This document shows positions 1 through 8,298 of a DNA stretch of 64,000 nucleotides, in pieces. How positions within the stretch are numbered: the stretch's first letter is position 1; each line of letters starts with the position of its first letter. The stretch covers positions 2,147,001 through 2,211,000 of the forward strand of contig NZ_CP162490.1 in NCBI RefSeq assembly GCF_041245805.1, written 5' to 3'. The stretch is from Xanthomonas sp. DAR 34887. Its GTDB lineage: Bacteria > Pseudomonadota > Gammaproteobacteria > Xanthomonadales > Xanthomonadaceae. The position numbers and the translations under genes are program-made. The notes below the pieces were generated by a model, which worked only from the letters and a program-made list of their open reading frames with translations, did not search any database and was not told the DNA's origin.

Positions 1-350
1 GATCCCGTATCCAACACCCGCATGTTGCCGCCATGGCAGCAGCTAGGACGCGACCAGGTTGCGAACCATCGGCTTGCGCTGCCTACAGTGCATAGAAGCC
101 GTTGCTCCGATTGAACTCGTGCTTCTCTAGCACCCCGAGCGAAAGCGCTCTCACGATGCTGCCGCCATTTCGTCGCGGGTGACATCGACGTTGGCGCCGG
201 CGCGGCCTCGGCCTTGCATGTGGCAGACACAACGAACGGGCGGCACTTAACTACGTCATTCATCGATCCTGCGCCGGCGTTATCGTCTGAGCGGCTGGAC
301 TAATGCGTCGATGCTTTTGGCTCATCGTGCAAAGCGCACTTCAAAAAAAA
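1..350. other. Gene-free left edge
   Basis: I see no credible coding region here; the overlapping open frames are low-complexity shadows. The only local structure is GAAAGCGCTCTC at 141-152, close to the GAAAGCGCTTTC palindrome bound by many LacI-family repressors. It may belong to a gene left of the window. Confidence 0.4.
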
Positions 351-379
351 AAGCCCGCCGGCATCACGCCGACGGGCTT
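351..379 (-). terminator. Rho-independent terminator of the TonB receptor gene
   Basis: On the minus strand the stem AAGCCCGTCGGC / GCCGGCGGGCTT with a short loop is followed by a run of ten T (A run at 341-352 on the plus strand). It lies 22 bases after the receptor stop codon and is a textbook intrinsic terminator. Confidence 0.9.
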
Positions 380-401
380 GCTACAGGCACGGAGGGTTGG
401 C

Positions 402-3161
402 CTAGAACTTGTAGTTCACGCCGAGCACGTAGGTGCGGCCCCACTCGATGTATTCCAGCGGGCGGTCCTTGCTCTCGGCATAGGTGCGGTACGGCGAGTT
501 GCTCAGGTTGCTCCCCTGCAGCAGCAGGCTCAGGCCTTTCAGGCTGCTGAGGTCGCTGAAGGTGTAGCTGATCTGCGCATCGGTGATGTTCTCGCCAACC
601 ACGTAGCGCAGGGTGCGGTTGCCGTTGAAGTTGCCGATCTCGCCGATGAAGTCCGAGCGCCGGCGCTGACTGACGCGCGCTTCGAAGCCGTTGCGCTCGT
701 AGTAGGCGGTGAGGTTGTAGACGCGCTTGGACAGGCCGGGCAGGCTGATCTCGCCGTCGCCCACGCTGGATGCGCTTTCCGGGTCGCGAATCTTGACGTC
801 GCTGTCGTTGAAGGTCGCGCTGGCCTGGATGCCGAAGCCTTCGAGCGGGGCGAACAGCATGTCCAGCGGCAGCGAGGCGGTCAGTTCCAGGCCGCGCAGG
901 GTGCCGCCCTTGCCGTTGAACGGGGCGCTGAAGGTGCCGGTGGTCTGCACCGGCGCCGCGCCCGGCGGCGGCACGTAGCCGGCGACCAGGGCGGAGAAGT
1001 CGTAGTTGTCGCGGGTCTGGGTGTAGATGTAGCTCTTCAGGTCCTTGTAGAAGAACGCGGCCGCGACATAGGCCTTGGCGCCGAAGTACTTCTCGTACGA
1101 GATGTCCAGGGCGTTGGCGCGCCACGGATCGAGCGTCGGGTTGCCGCCGCTGGCGCCGGGCTTGCCGGTGGCGTTGTCCACGCCGAATTCCAGCGAGGCG
1201 CGCAGTTGGTCCACGCGCGGACGCGCGACCTGCTTAGCCAGCGCGAAGCGCAAGGTCTGCTCGTACGGGAACTGGAACGCCAGATTCAGGCTCGGCAGCC
1301 AGTCGTTGTAGGTCTTGCCTTCGTCGATCGGCCGCACTTCGCTGCCGGCCGGTTGCGAGGCATCCCAGTAGTTCGCCTGCGACGACTGGTCGGCGTGCTG
1401 CAGTTGCACGCCGATGTTGCCGCGCACGCCCACCGCGCCCCATTCGGTGTCGATGTTGGCGCGCATCCAGGCGGTGGTGATCTTCTCCTGCACGGTCCAG
1501 GCCTTGGAGACCAGGTAGGAGGCGTCCTCGCTGGGGTCGAACACCATGTAGCGCGACACCGCGCCGGGCACGTTCCAGGCGGGGATGTAGCCGATGCCGG
1601 CGAAGCCCAGGTTCACCGGCGCGTACTGCAGGTCGGAGGCGATGGTGGTGTCGCCTTGCGCGCCCAGGGTGATGTTGCCTTCGGGCTGGTGCTTTTCCTT
1701 TTCGCGGTCGGCGTAGTTCACGCCCACGTCCAGATCGGAGAACCAGCGCAGCGCTTCGGGCATCGGGAAGCTGGCCTGCAGGCGCGCGCCCTTCAGCACG
1801 TCTTCCACGCGCGGCGCCTTGCCGTAGCCGGAGCCGTAGATAGTGTTGGTGATGTACAGCGCATCGGGGTTGGAATAGTCCAGGCCGGGCGAGATCTGCG
1901 AGAAGCCGTTGTTGCGGTAAGCCAGGCCGACCGTATCTAGCTGCGGCATCGGCGTCAGCTGCAGGTTGTTCTCGAGATTGAGCTCCTTGCGCGTGGCCTT
2001 GGAATAGTTCACGTCGGTGATGATGCGCACCGCGCCGGCGTTGATCTCGTTGTTCCAGCCGAACGCGTCGATCTTGTCTTCGCGCTTGTTGTACATGCCG
2101 CGCACCAGCGGGTAGACGCCGCTCGCGGTGCCGCCGGTAAAGGTGCCGTTGCCGTTGACCTGGGGGTTGCTGATGGCCAGACCGGGGGTGTAGCCGCCGT
2201 TGTAGTTGCTGAGGTTGAGCTCGAACTGGTTGGCGGTATCGATCTGCTCGGCTTCGGTGTGGAAGGCGTCGAGCGTGCTGGTCCAGGCGTTGGACGGGCG
2301 GTACTGCAGGGTCGCCATCACGCCGTCGCGCTTGGAGTCGCCGGTGCGGCGCAGCGCCTTGATGCCGTCGGAGAAATAGGTGCCGGCGGCCACGCCCGGG
2401 CGCGCGCCGGTGTCGGTGTTCTGGGTGCTCCACGGTTCGTACAGGCCGACCTGGTCCTCCTGGATCGGCGTGTCGGTATGCGCATAGCCGATCGCCAGGC
2501 CAATGGTGCGGTCGGCGAACTGGTCGATGTAGCTGGCGCTGAAGCGGTTGCCGTAAGGATCGGTATCGGCGGCCTTGCCCAGCGAATTGCGCTGGTAGCG
2601 CCCGCCGATCGCGATCACCCGCTCGCCGAAGCTGAGTGGGCGCGCGGTCTGCATGTCCACCGTGCCCGATAGCCCCTGGCCGACCAGGCCGGCATCGGGA
2701 GTCTTGTAGACGGTGACGCCGTTGACCAGTTCGGACGGGTACTGGTCGAATTCGACGCTGCGGTTGTCGCCGGTGCTGACCACCTCGCGGCCGTTCAGCA
2801 GGGTGGTCGAGAAGTCCGGCGACAGGCCGCGCACGCTGATGACCTGGGCGCGGCCGGCCACGCGCTGCGCGGCCAGGCCGGGCAGGCGCGCCAGCGATTC
2901 GGCGATGCTGACATCGGGCAGCTTGCCGATGTCCTCGGCCGAGATCGCCTCGACGATGGACGTGGAATCCTTCTTGATCGCGATCGCGCTCTCGATGCCG
3001 CGGCGGATGCCGGTCACCTGGACCTTGTCCAGGTCGGTGACCGGATTGTCGGTCGCCGGGGCAGCGGTGCCGGATTGCGTCTCGGACTGTGCGGCGGCCA
3101 GCATCGGCGTCATGGCGATGGCCAACGCCAGCGTCAGCGCATTGCGCTTGTGGTTCAACAT
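402..3161 (-). CDS. TonB-dependent receptor, probably for malto-oligosaccharides
   Basis: 919-residue outer-membrane active transporter of the large Xanthomonas/Caulobacter TonB receptor family. The start at 3161 gives a signal peptide (MLNHKRNALTLALAIAMTPM, then LAAA) with a GAGGGGAA ribosome site just upstream; an in-frame start at 3311 would add 50 non-signal residues. After a TonB-box-like KVQVTGIRRG comes a plug domain (IGKLPDVSIAESLARLPG; ISVRGLSPDF; LLNGREV), then a long beta-barrel ending in aromatic YKF as expected for BamA-assembled porins. It lies upstream of alpha-glucan hydrolases and carries the same operator as they do, so the ligand is probably a maltodextrin. Ligand choice is inferred from context only. 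Confidence 0.9.
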   Translation of the reverse strand: MLNHKRNALTLALAIAMTPMLAAAQSETQSGTAAPATDNPVTDLDKVQVTGIRRGIESAIAIKKDSTSIVEAISAEDIGKLPDVSIAESLARLPGLAAQRVAGRAQVISVRGLSPDFSTTLLNGREVVSTGDNRSVEFDQYPSELVNGVTVYKTPDAGLVGQGLSGTVDMQTARPLSFGERVIAIGGRYQRNSLGKAADTDPYGNRFSASYIDQFADRTIGLAIGYAHTDTPIQEDQVGLYEPWSTQNTDTGARPGVAAGTYFSDGIKALRRTGDSKRDGVMATLQYRPSNAWTSTLDAFHTEAEQIDTANQFELNLSNYNGGYTPGLAISNPQVNGNGTFTGGTASGVYPLVRGMYNKREDKIDAFGWNNEINAGAVRIITDVNYSKATRKELNLENNLQLTPMPQLDTVGLAYRNNGFSQISPGLDYSNPDALYITNTIYGSGYGKAPRVEDVLKGARLQASFPMPEALRWFSDLDVGVNYADREKEKHQPEGNITLGAQGDTTIASDLQYAPVNLGFAGIGYIPAWNVPGAVSRYMVFDPSEDASYLVSKAWTVQEKITTAWMRANIDTEWGAVGVRGNIGVQLQHADQSSQANYWDASQPAGSEVRPIDEGKTYNDWLPSLNLAFQFPYEQTLRFALAKQVARPRVDQLRASLEFGVDNATGKPGASGGNPTLDPWRANALDISYEKYFGAKAYVAAAFFYKDLKSYIYTQTRDNYDFSALVAGYVPPPGAAPVQTTGTFSAPFNGKGGTLRGLELTASLPLDMLFAPLEGFGIQASATFNDSDVKIRDPESASSVGDGEISLPGLSKRVYNLTAYYERNGFEARVSQRRRSDFIGEIGNFNGNRTLRYVVGENITDAQISYTFSDLSSLKGLSLLLQGSNLSNSPYRTYAESKDRPLEYIEWGRTYVLGVNYKF

Positions 3162-3262
3162 TTTCCCCTCCCAGGCAATGTTGTCGTGCAAATTTTCTGA
3201 TCCGGAAGATTGGCCGGATGTAGGTATCGCGCCGCCGATGTTCGGTGACGCGACTGCGACGT

Positions 3263-3310
3263 ATGGTAGACACCGCAATCCGCTGCGAACGCGGCCTGCA
3301 TACGTATTCA
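3263..3310 (-). promoter_or_regulatory. Operator and -10-like box of the TonB receptor gene
   Basis: The 14-mer at 3297-3310 reads TGAATACGTATGCA on the minus strand, a palindrome with one mismatched pair. TCTACCAT follows 25 bases further on, with TACCAT at 3268-3263 as the likely -10-like box. The same arrangement occurs at 5933-5979. The binding protein is inferred to be a LacI-family repressor. Confidence 0.6.
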
Positions 3311-3749
3311 CTGGGTTTCATCGCATTGGAATCGATTCCACGGTGACGATGTCGTAGGGCGGCAACGCGTGCCAGTGTCGTGATCGTGAAGGCGGCGTGC
3401 GGGAACTTGCTGGCCGGCGCGCTGCGAAGTGCTCGAATGCGCGGTATGCCATGGCGGCAGTCGACGCATGCGCAGAGCGGATGTCCGGGAGAAAGATGCG
3501 GATGTGGGCGTGGCGAGCGTTAAGGGGCAAGGCGGCAAGCGTTCGCGCGCGGCATGTTCGGTTGACGGAAAGGTGGCAGTGCACGGATCCGTCACGCATT
3601 TGCGCGAGGCAGAACCCTGCCGATCGCCTGGGCGATAGCAGGGTTGGGGGAGGCCCCGTTCTTGCGGGCTCTATCGGTAAAGCCCGTCGCGGCTGAAGCC
3701 GCTCCTACAGGTAACGTGATCCAGCGACTCGGTTCGGAGCCGAAGGGGG
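3311..3749. other. Intergenic region with hairpin and one REP-type repeat
   Basis: There is no supported gene. It holds a strong stem-loop at 3613-3645 (AACCCTGC / GCAGGGTT outer stem, ATCGCC / GGCGAT inner stem) and one copy of the dispersed repeat at 3686-3709. The hairpin may stabilise or end the GH97 transcript, but no U-run follows it. Confidence 0.5.
3686..3709 (-). repeat. REP-type intergenic repeat, single copy
   Basis: A copy of the 24-bp imperfect palindrome with core GTAGGAGCGGCTTCAGCCGC (minus-strand orientation). Six further copies lie at 11487-11668 and 39180-39244. All are intergenic. Confidence 0.8.
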
Positions 3750-5858
3750 CTAGCGGCGCGCCGCTGGATCGCCCTTGGCAGCGGCCGCGGCGTCCAGCGG
3801 CGTGAAGCGGATCGCTTGGCCGCCGCCCGGTGCCAGCTTCAGCTCCAGAGAATCGGCGCTGCCGACCTCGCGCTGCTCGCGCACGAAGTCGAATGGATTG
3901 CTGCGGTAGTCGGCGGCGTCGCCGTCGCGGTAGATCTCGGCGCGATAGCGCACGCCCGGTTCCAGGAACGACAGCGACACCGGCAGCACCCGGCCGTGTT
4001 CGTCGGTGATGCTGCCTAGGTACCAGTCGCGGCTGTGGCGATCCTTGCGCACGATGGTCACGTAGTCGCCGACTTCGCCATCGAGGACGCGGCTGTCGTC
4101 CCAGTCCACCGCCACGTCCTCGATGAAGCGGAACGCGTCGCGGTGCTGCAGGTAATGCTCGGGCAGGTCGGCGGCCATCTGGATCGGGCTGTAGATCGCC
4201 ACGTACAGCGCCAGCTGCCGCGCCAGCGTGCTGGGGATCGGCTGCCCGCCGCGACCTTTCAGGCTGAGGATACCGGGGGTGTAGTCCATCGGCCCGGCCA
4301 GCATACGGGTGAAGACCAGGTTGACCTCGTGCTCGGGCGGGTTCGGCGGTTGTCCCCAGGCGTTGTATTCCATGCCGCGCGCACCTTCGCGCGACAGCCA
4401 GTTGGGATAGGTGCGGCGCAGGCCGGTGTCCTTGATCGGCTCGTGCGCGTTGACCGACAGGTGTCGCGCCGCGGCGTCGCGCACCACCCTCAGGTGATGC
4501 TGCGCCATGAACTGGCCGTCGTGCCATTCGCGCCACAGCGGTCCGCCGGCCGGATTGCGCCGGTCCACCTGGCCGTCGTCGCAGACGTAGCCGGTCTTGA
4601 ACGTGTCCACGCCCAGGCGCGCATACAGGTCCAGGGCGGCGTCCAGCTGGTCTTCGTAGTGCTGCACCGCGCAGCCGGTCTCGTGATGGCCGATCAGGTG
4701 CACGCCGCGCTGGGCGGCATAGGCGCTGAGCGCTTCGATGTCGAAATCCGCGGTAGGTCGGGTGAAATCGAAGCTGCCGCCGTTGCCGAACCATTCGCCG
4801 TTCCAGCCAGGATTCCAGCCTTCCACCAGCACGCCGCGGAAGCCGTGCGCGGCGGCGAAGTCGATGTAGCGGCGGGTGTTGGCGGTGGTCGCGCCATGCT
4901 TCGGTCCGGTCGCCCAGGTTTCCTGGTTCAAATGCATCGACCACCACACGCCCACGTACTTGGCTGGATGCACCCAGCTCACGTCGCCCAGCGCATTGGG
5001 CTCGTTGAGGTTGAGGATCAGGTTGGAATCGACCAGGCCGCCGGCGTGGTCGGCGATCTGCACGGTGCGCCACGGCGTGTCGAACGGCAGGCTGCGCTTG
5101 ACCTTCCAGCCCTCGGCCGATGGCGACAACTGCGCATGCAGGCGCTGGCCGTCGCCGCGGCGCAGCCACATCCCGGCGTAATCGACCAGAGCGGCCTCGT
5201 GCAGGGCAATGTGCAAGCCGTCGCGGCTGCGCAAGGTGATCGGCGTATGCGCCAGCGCGACCTGGTTCAACGGCGTCTGCCGGTACAGGTATTCGTAGTG
5301 GATCGGCTCGCCGGCCGGGATCCACCAGGCGGTCGCTTCCGGCACGATGTCGAATTCGGTCAGTTCCTCGTCGATGATCGCCTCGCGCAGGCCGGCTTGC
5401 TGCGGGAAGCTGTAGCGGAAGCCCAGGCCGTCGTCGTAGACCCGGAACACGACCGCGAAGCGCCGCCGCAGTCCGCTGCGCTCGCCCAGTTCCACGCGCA
5501 ATTCGTTGTAATGGTTGCGCACGTAGCGGCGCTCGCCCCACGGCTGTTCCCAGGTCTCGTCAACGCTGCGGGTGGCCTGCGCCAGTACCGCCAGGTCGCG
5601 ATCCAGGCGCCCGTCGCGCAACTGGAAGCCCAGCCTGGATTCGCCGATCACGCTGTCGCCCAGGCGCTGCACGCGGTAGCTGGGCTTGCCGTCGTCCAGT
5701 TGCAGCGCGACCTGCAGCACCTTGCCCGGCGAGTCCACGCTGGCCACGGTGCGGGGTTCTGCGCGCAGCAGCGGTGCGATGCACAACAGTGCGGCCGCGA
5801 GCAACATCCGCAGGGGCGACGAGGGCCGCACGCATGGCATGGCATGAAACTGCGGCAT
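3750..5858 (-). CDS. GH97-family alpha-glucosidase (SusB-like), secreted
   Basis: 702-residue glycoside hydrolase that should release glucose from alpha-glucans in the periplasm. The start at 5858 has GGGAGGGG two bases upstream; a longer frame from 5927 has no such site. A signal peptide follows (hydrophobic MLLAAALLCIAPLLRA). GH97 order is visible: an N-terminal beta-sandwich, then the barrel with KYVGVWWSMHLNQETW, EGWNPGWNGEWF and VNAHEPIK (Glu473), GMEYN (Glu497) and GPMDYTPG, and a C-terminal beta domain. Glu473 lies in a conserved acidic position of the inverting SusB-type subgroup, so alpha-glucosidase is favoured over the retaining alpha-galactosidase type. It is divergent from the (alpha/alpha)6 glycosidase gene, with the palindromic operator between them. 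Confidence 0.88.
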   Translation of the reverse strand: MPQFHAMPCVRPSSPLRMLLAAALLCIAPLLRAEPRTVASVDSPGKVLQVALQLDDGKPSYRVQRLGDSVIGESRLGFQLRDGRLDRDLAVLAQATRSVDETWEQPWGERRYVRNHYNELRVELGERSGLRRRFAVVFRVYDDGLGFRYSFPQQAGLREAIIDEELTEFDIVPEATAWWIPAGEPIHYEYLYRQTPLNQVALAHTPITLRSRDGLHIALHEAALVDYAGMWLRRGDGQRLHAQLSPSAEGWKVKRSLPFDTPWRTVQIADHAGGLVDSNLILNLNEPNALGDVSWVHPAKYVGVWWSMHLNQETWATGPKHGATTANTRRYIDFAAAHGFRGVLVEGWNPGWNGEWFGNGGSFDFTRPTADFDIEALSAYAAQRGVHLIGHHETGCAVQHYEDQLDAALDLYARLGVDTFKTGYVCDDGQVDRRNPAGGPLWREWHDGQFMAQHHLRVVRDAAARHLSVNAHEPIKDTGLRRTYPNWLSREGARGMEYNAWGQPPNPPEHEVNLVFTRMLAGPMDYTPGILSLKGRGGQPIPSTLARQLALYVAIYSPIQMAADLPEHYLQHRDAFRFIEDVAVDWDDSRVLDGEVGDYVTIVRKDRHSRDWYLGSITDEHGRVLPVSLSFLEPGVRYRAEIYRDGDAADYRSNPFDFVREQREVGSADSLELKLAPGGGQAIRFTPLDAAAAAKGDPAARR

Positions 5859-5932
5859 ATCCCCTCCCAAGGCGGCCATTGCAGGTGCGGCGACTATAGC
5901 GAGGCGCTGCCAGCCCGCCGCGGCCAAGGCGA

Positions 5933-5979
5933 TGAATACGTATGCAGATTCGCGCGGTGCGCTGCGGCGCGTCTACCAT
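5933..5979 (+). promoter_or_regulatory. Operator and -10-like box of the divergent glucan promoters
   Basis: TGAATACGTATGCA at 5933-5946 is identical to the minus-strand site before the TonB receptor. TCTACCAT begins 24 bases after the shared CAG, with TACCAT at 5974-5979. It lies between the GH97 gene (minus) and the plus-strand glycosidase-MFS-GH13 unit, so one near-palindromic site could control both directions. A TATAGT hexamer at 5898-5893 may serve the GH97 gene. Confidence 0.6.
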
Positions 5980-6096
5980 GTCCGCAGCGCTTCTCGAAGA
6001 GGCGGCGAGCGCGGTACCGGCATGCCGGTGCGGCGAACCCACACTACAGGCAAAGAGGGAGGGAGGCCGACAGGCGCGAGCCGGTCCGCCGCTTCG

Positions 6097-8298
6097 ATGC
6101 TGAAGATGATTTGCTTGGCCGCCACCTTGGGTGCAGCGGTGTCGGCGTCTGCGTGGCAGACGTCGTTGCAATGGCGCGGCCAGACCGCACAGGCCGCGGC
6201 CACTGCCGATGGCGGCTTCGTGCTGAGTTCGGCGCAGGGCACGCGCACGCTGGCGGCGCAGCCGTTGCGCAGCGAGACCGCCAGTGTGCTGTTCGATGCG
6301 CTGTTCGCGCTGGCGCAGCAGGAGTTGCGCGACGACCAGGTCGATGCGATCCGCGATCCGGCCTTCGACCACGGCAAGCCGCTGCCATGCGACTGCTACC
6401 AGACCGGCGAGCGCTGGCCCTACGTGTGGACCCGCGACGTCAGCTATGCCGCCGATCTGGCGCTGGCGCGGCTGGATCCGCAGCGCACGCGGCGCTCGCT
6501 GCGCTTCAAGCTGTCGGCGATGCGCGGCGCGGATGCGCTGCCGGGCGTGTTCGTGGCCCAGGACACCGGCTCCGGCGGCAGCTGGCCGGTGAGCAGCGAC
6601 CGCGTGGTCTGGTTCCTGGCCGCGCGGCATCTGCTCGACGATGCGCAGTTCGCCGCCGACACCCGCGCCGCGCTCGATGCGACCCTGGCGCAGGACCGCG
6701 AATTCGCCTTCGACCCGCGCATCGGCCTGTACCGCGGCGAGACCTCGTTCCTGGATTGGCGCGAGCAGACCTATCCGGCCTGGACCCGCAACGACGTGCG
6801 CTTCATCGCCGAGTCGTTCGCCCTGTCCACCAATGTGCTGCATTACCAGGCGCTGCGGCTGGGCGAGCGGCTGGCGCGCGGGCACGGCGACAGCGCCGCC
6901 GCGGCACGCTATGCCGGCTGGGCGGACGCGCTGCGGCAGGCGATCGCGCAGCGCTTCTGGCGCGAGGACCGCGGCACCTACGTCAGCTACCTCGGCAGCG
7001 CCGCGCATCCGGTGGCCTACGAAAGCTACGACCTGCTCGGCCTGTCGCTGGCGGTGCTGGCCGACGTGCTGCCGCGCGAACGCGCGCGCCAGGCGCTGGC
7101 GCGCTACCCGGCGGTCGAGGCCGGCAGTCCGGTGGTCTGGCCGCAACAGCGGGATGTGCCGATCTACCACAACCGCGCGATCTGGCCGTTCGTCAGCGCC
7201 TACGCGCTACGCGCGGCGCGGCATACCGACGACAGTGCGCGCATCGCCTTCGAAGTGCAGTCGTTGCTGCGCGGCGCGGCGCTGGCCGGCTCGAACATGG
7301 AGAACTACGAATTCCTGAGCCAGGCCGCGCATGTGGACGATGGCCCGCTCAGCGGGCCGGTGGTCAATTCGCCGCGGCAGTTGTGGTCGGTCGCCGGCTA
7401 TCTGGCGATGGTGATCGAAGGCGTATTCGGCGTCGAAGACGACGGCAGCGTGGCGCCGAAGCTGCCGGTGAGCCTGGTGCCGATGCTGTTCGGCGAGCGC
7501 GACGAGATCGCGCTGCAGCTGCGCGATCGGCGCATCGTGCTGCGGAGGCCTGCGCAGCTGCATGGCGACCTGCTGGTGGCCGGCGACACGCGCACCCATG
7601 ACGGCGTCACCACCGTGCAGCTGGTGGCGCGCGGCACGGCGAGTACGCCAGTGCCGCTGCTCGCCGCTGCCGAGGCGTTCGCCCCGCTCGCACCGCCAGC
7701 GCCGCGCGTGGACCGCGATGCGCAGGGCTGGCGCGTCGCGGCCGCCGCCGACACGGTGCTGTACGTCGATGGACAGCGCCGCCCAGGCGCCGCCGACGGC
7801 GCGCGCTTGCCGCTGCGCGAGCAGGTGCAGTGCCTGAGCCTGACCCGGCGCGATGCGCATTGGGAATCGCTGCACAGCCCCAGCGTCTGCGTCGGCGACG
7901 TGGTCCGCCTCAGCGGCGGCGACGACTGGCGCTGGACCGCGCCGCGCGATGGCGAATATCGGCTGAGCCTGCGCTACGTCAACGCGCATGGCCCGATCAA
8001 TACCGGCGTCACCGCCGCGGTGAAACAGCTGCACCTGCAATGCGGCGATGCCGCGCCGCAGCGCATGCCGGTGGTGATGCCGCACAGCGTCGGCGAACAG
8101 GATTCCACCGCCGCGGTGTTCGCGCTCAAGGCCGGACAGGCCTGCCGCATCCGCCTCGCGCCTGCGGCGAACATGAGCGCGTTGCAGCACTTCGCGCGCT
8201 ACACCGGCGGCCAGGGTGGCGCCGACGGCGTGGTCAATGCGGCCGACGTCGCCGCACTGCTGATCGCGCCGGCCGGCGCCGCACAGGTGCGCCGATGA
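6097..8298 (+). CDS. Six-hairpin ((alpha/alpha)6) glycosidase-like protein, secreted
   Basis: 733 residues if started at ATG 6097, which gives a signal peptide (MLKMICLAATLGAAVSASA). A purine-rich GGGAGGGAGG lies about 30 bases upstream, so the start is not certain; earlier in-frame ATGs (5932, 6022) lack a signal sequence. The N-terminal two thirds show a GH15/GH63-like helical barrel: RWPYVWTRDVSYAADLAL, GGSWPVSSDRVVWFLAAR, YPAWTRNDVRFIAESFAL, HNRAIWPFVSAYALRAA and MENYEFLSQAAH. The C-terminal third is beta-rich with paired cysteines and may be a carbohydrate-binding sandwich. It probably trims or debranches alpha-glucans with the neighbouring enzymes; exact specificity is unknown. ATGA overlap with the MFS gene. 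Confidence 0.8.
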   Translation: MLKMICLAATLGAAVSASAWQTSLQWRGQTAQAAATADGGFVLSSAQGTRTLAAQPLRSETASVLFDALFALAQQELRDDQVDAIRDPAFDHGKPLPCDCYQTGERWPYVWTRDVSYAADLALARLDPQRTRRSLRFKLSAMRGADALPGVFVAQDTGSGGSWPVSSDRVVWFLAARHLLDDAQFAADTRAALDATLAQDREFAFDPRIGLYRGETSFLDWREQTYPAWTRNDVRFIAESFALSTNVLHYQALRLGERLARGHGDSAAAARYAGWADALRQAIAQRFWREDRGTYVSYLGSAAHPVAYESYDLLGLSLAVLADVLPRERARQALARYPAVEAGSPVVWPQQRDVPIYHNRAIWPFVSAYALRAARHTDDSARIAFEVQSLLRGAALAGSNMENYEFLSQAAHVDDGPLSGPVVNSPRQLWSVAGYLAMVIEGVFGVEDDGSVAPKLPVSLVPMLFGERDEIALQLRDRRIVLRRPAQLHGDLLVAGDTRTHDGVTTVQLVARGTASTPVPLLAAAEAFAPLAPPAPRVDRDAQGWRVAAAADTVLYVDGQRRPGAADGARLPLREQVQCLSLTRRDAHWESLHSPSVCVGDVVRLSGGDDWRWTAPRDGEYRLSLRYVNAHGPINTGVTAAVKQLHLQCGDAAPQRMPVVMPHSVGEQDSTAAVFALKAGQACRIRLAPAANMSALQHFARYTGGQGGADGVVNAADVAALLIAPAGAAQVRR

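Noticed and set aside
303..1940. A 545-residue plus-strand frame opposite the TonB receptor
   Set aside because: Ala/Val/Arg-rich composition and complete overlap with a well supported receptor gene.
3308..3599. 95-residue minus-strand frame upstream of the TonB receptor
   Set aside because: It overlaps the operator region, has no ribosome site and no recognisable sequence.
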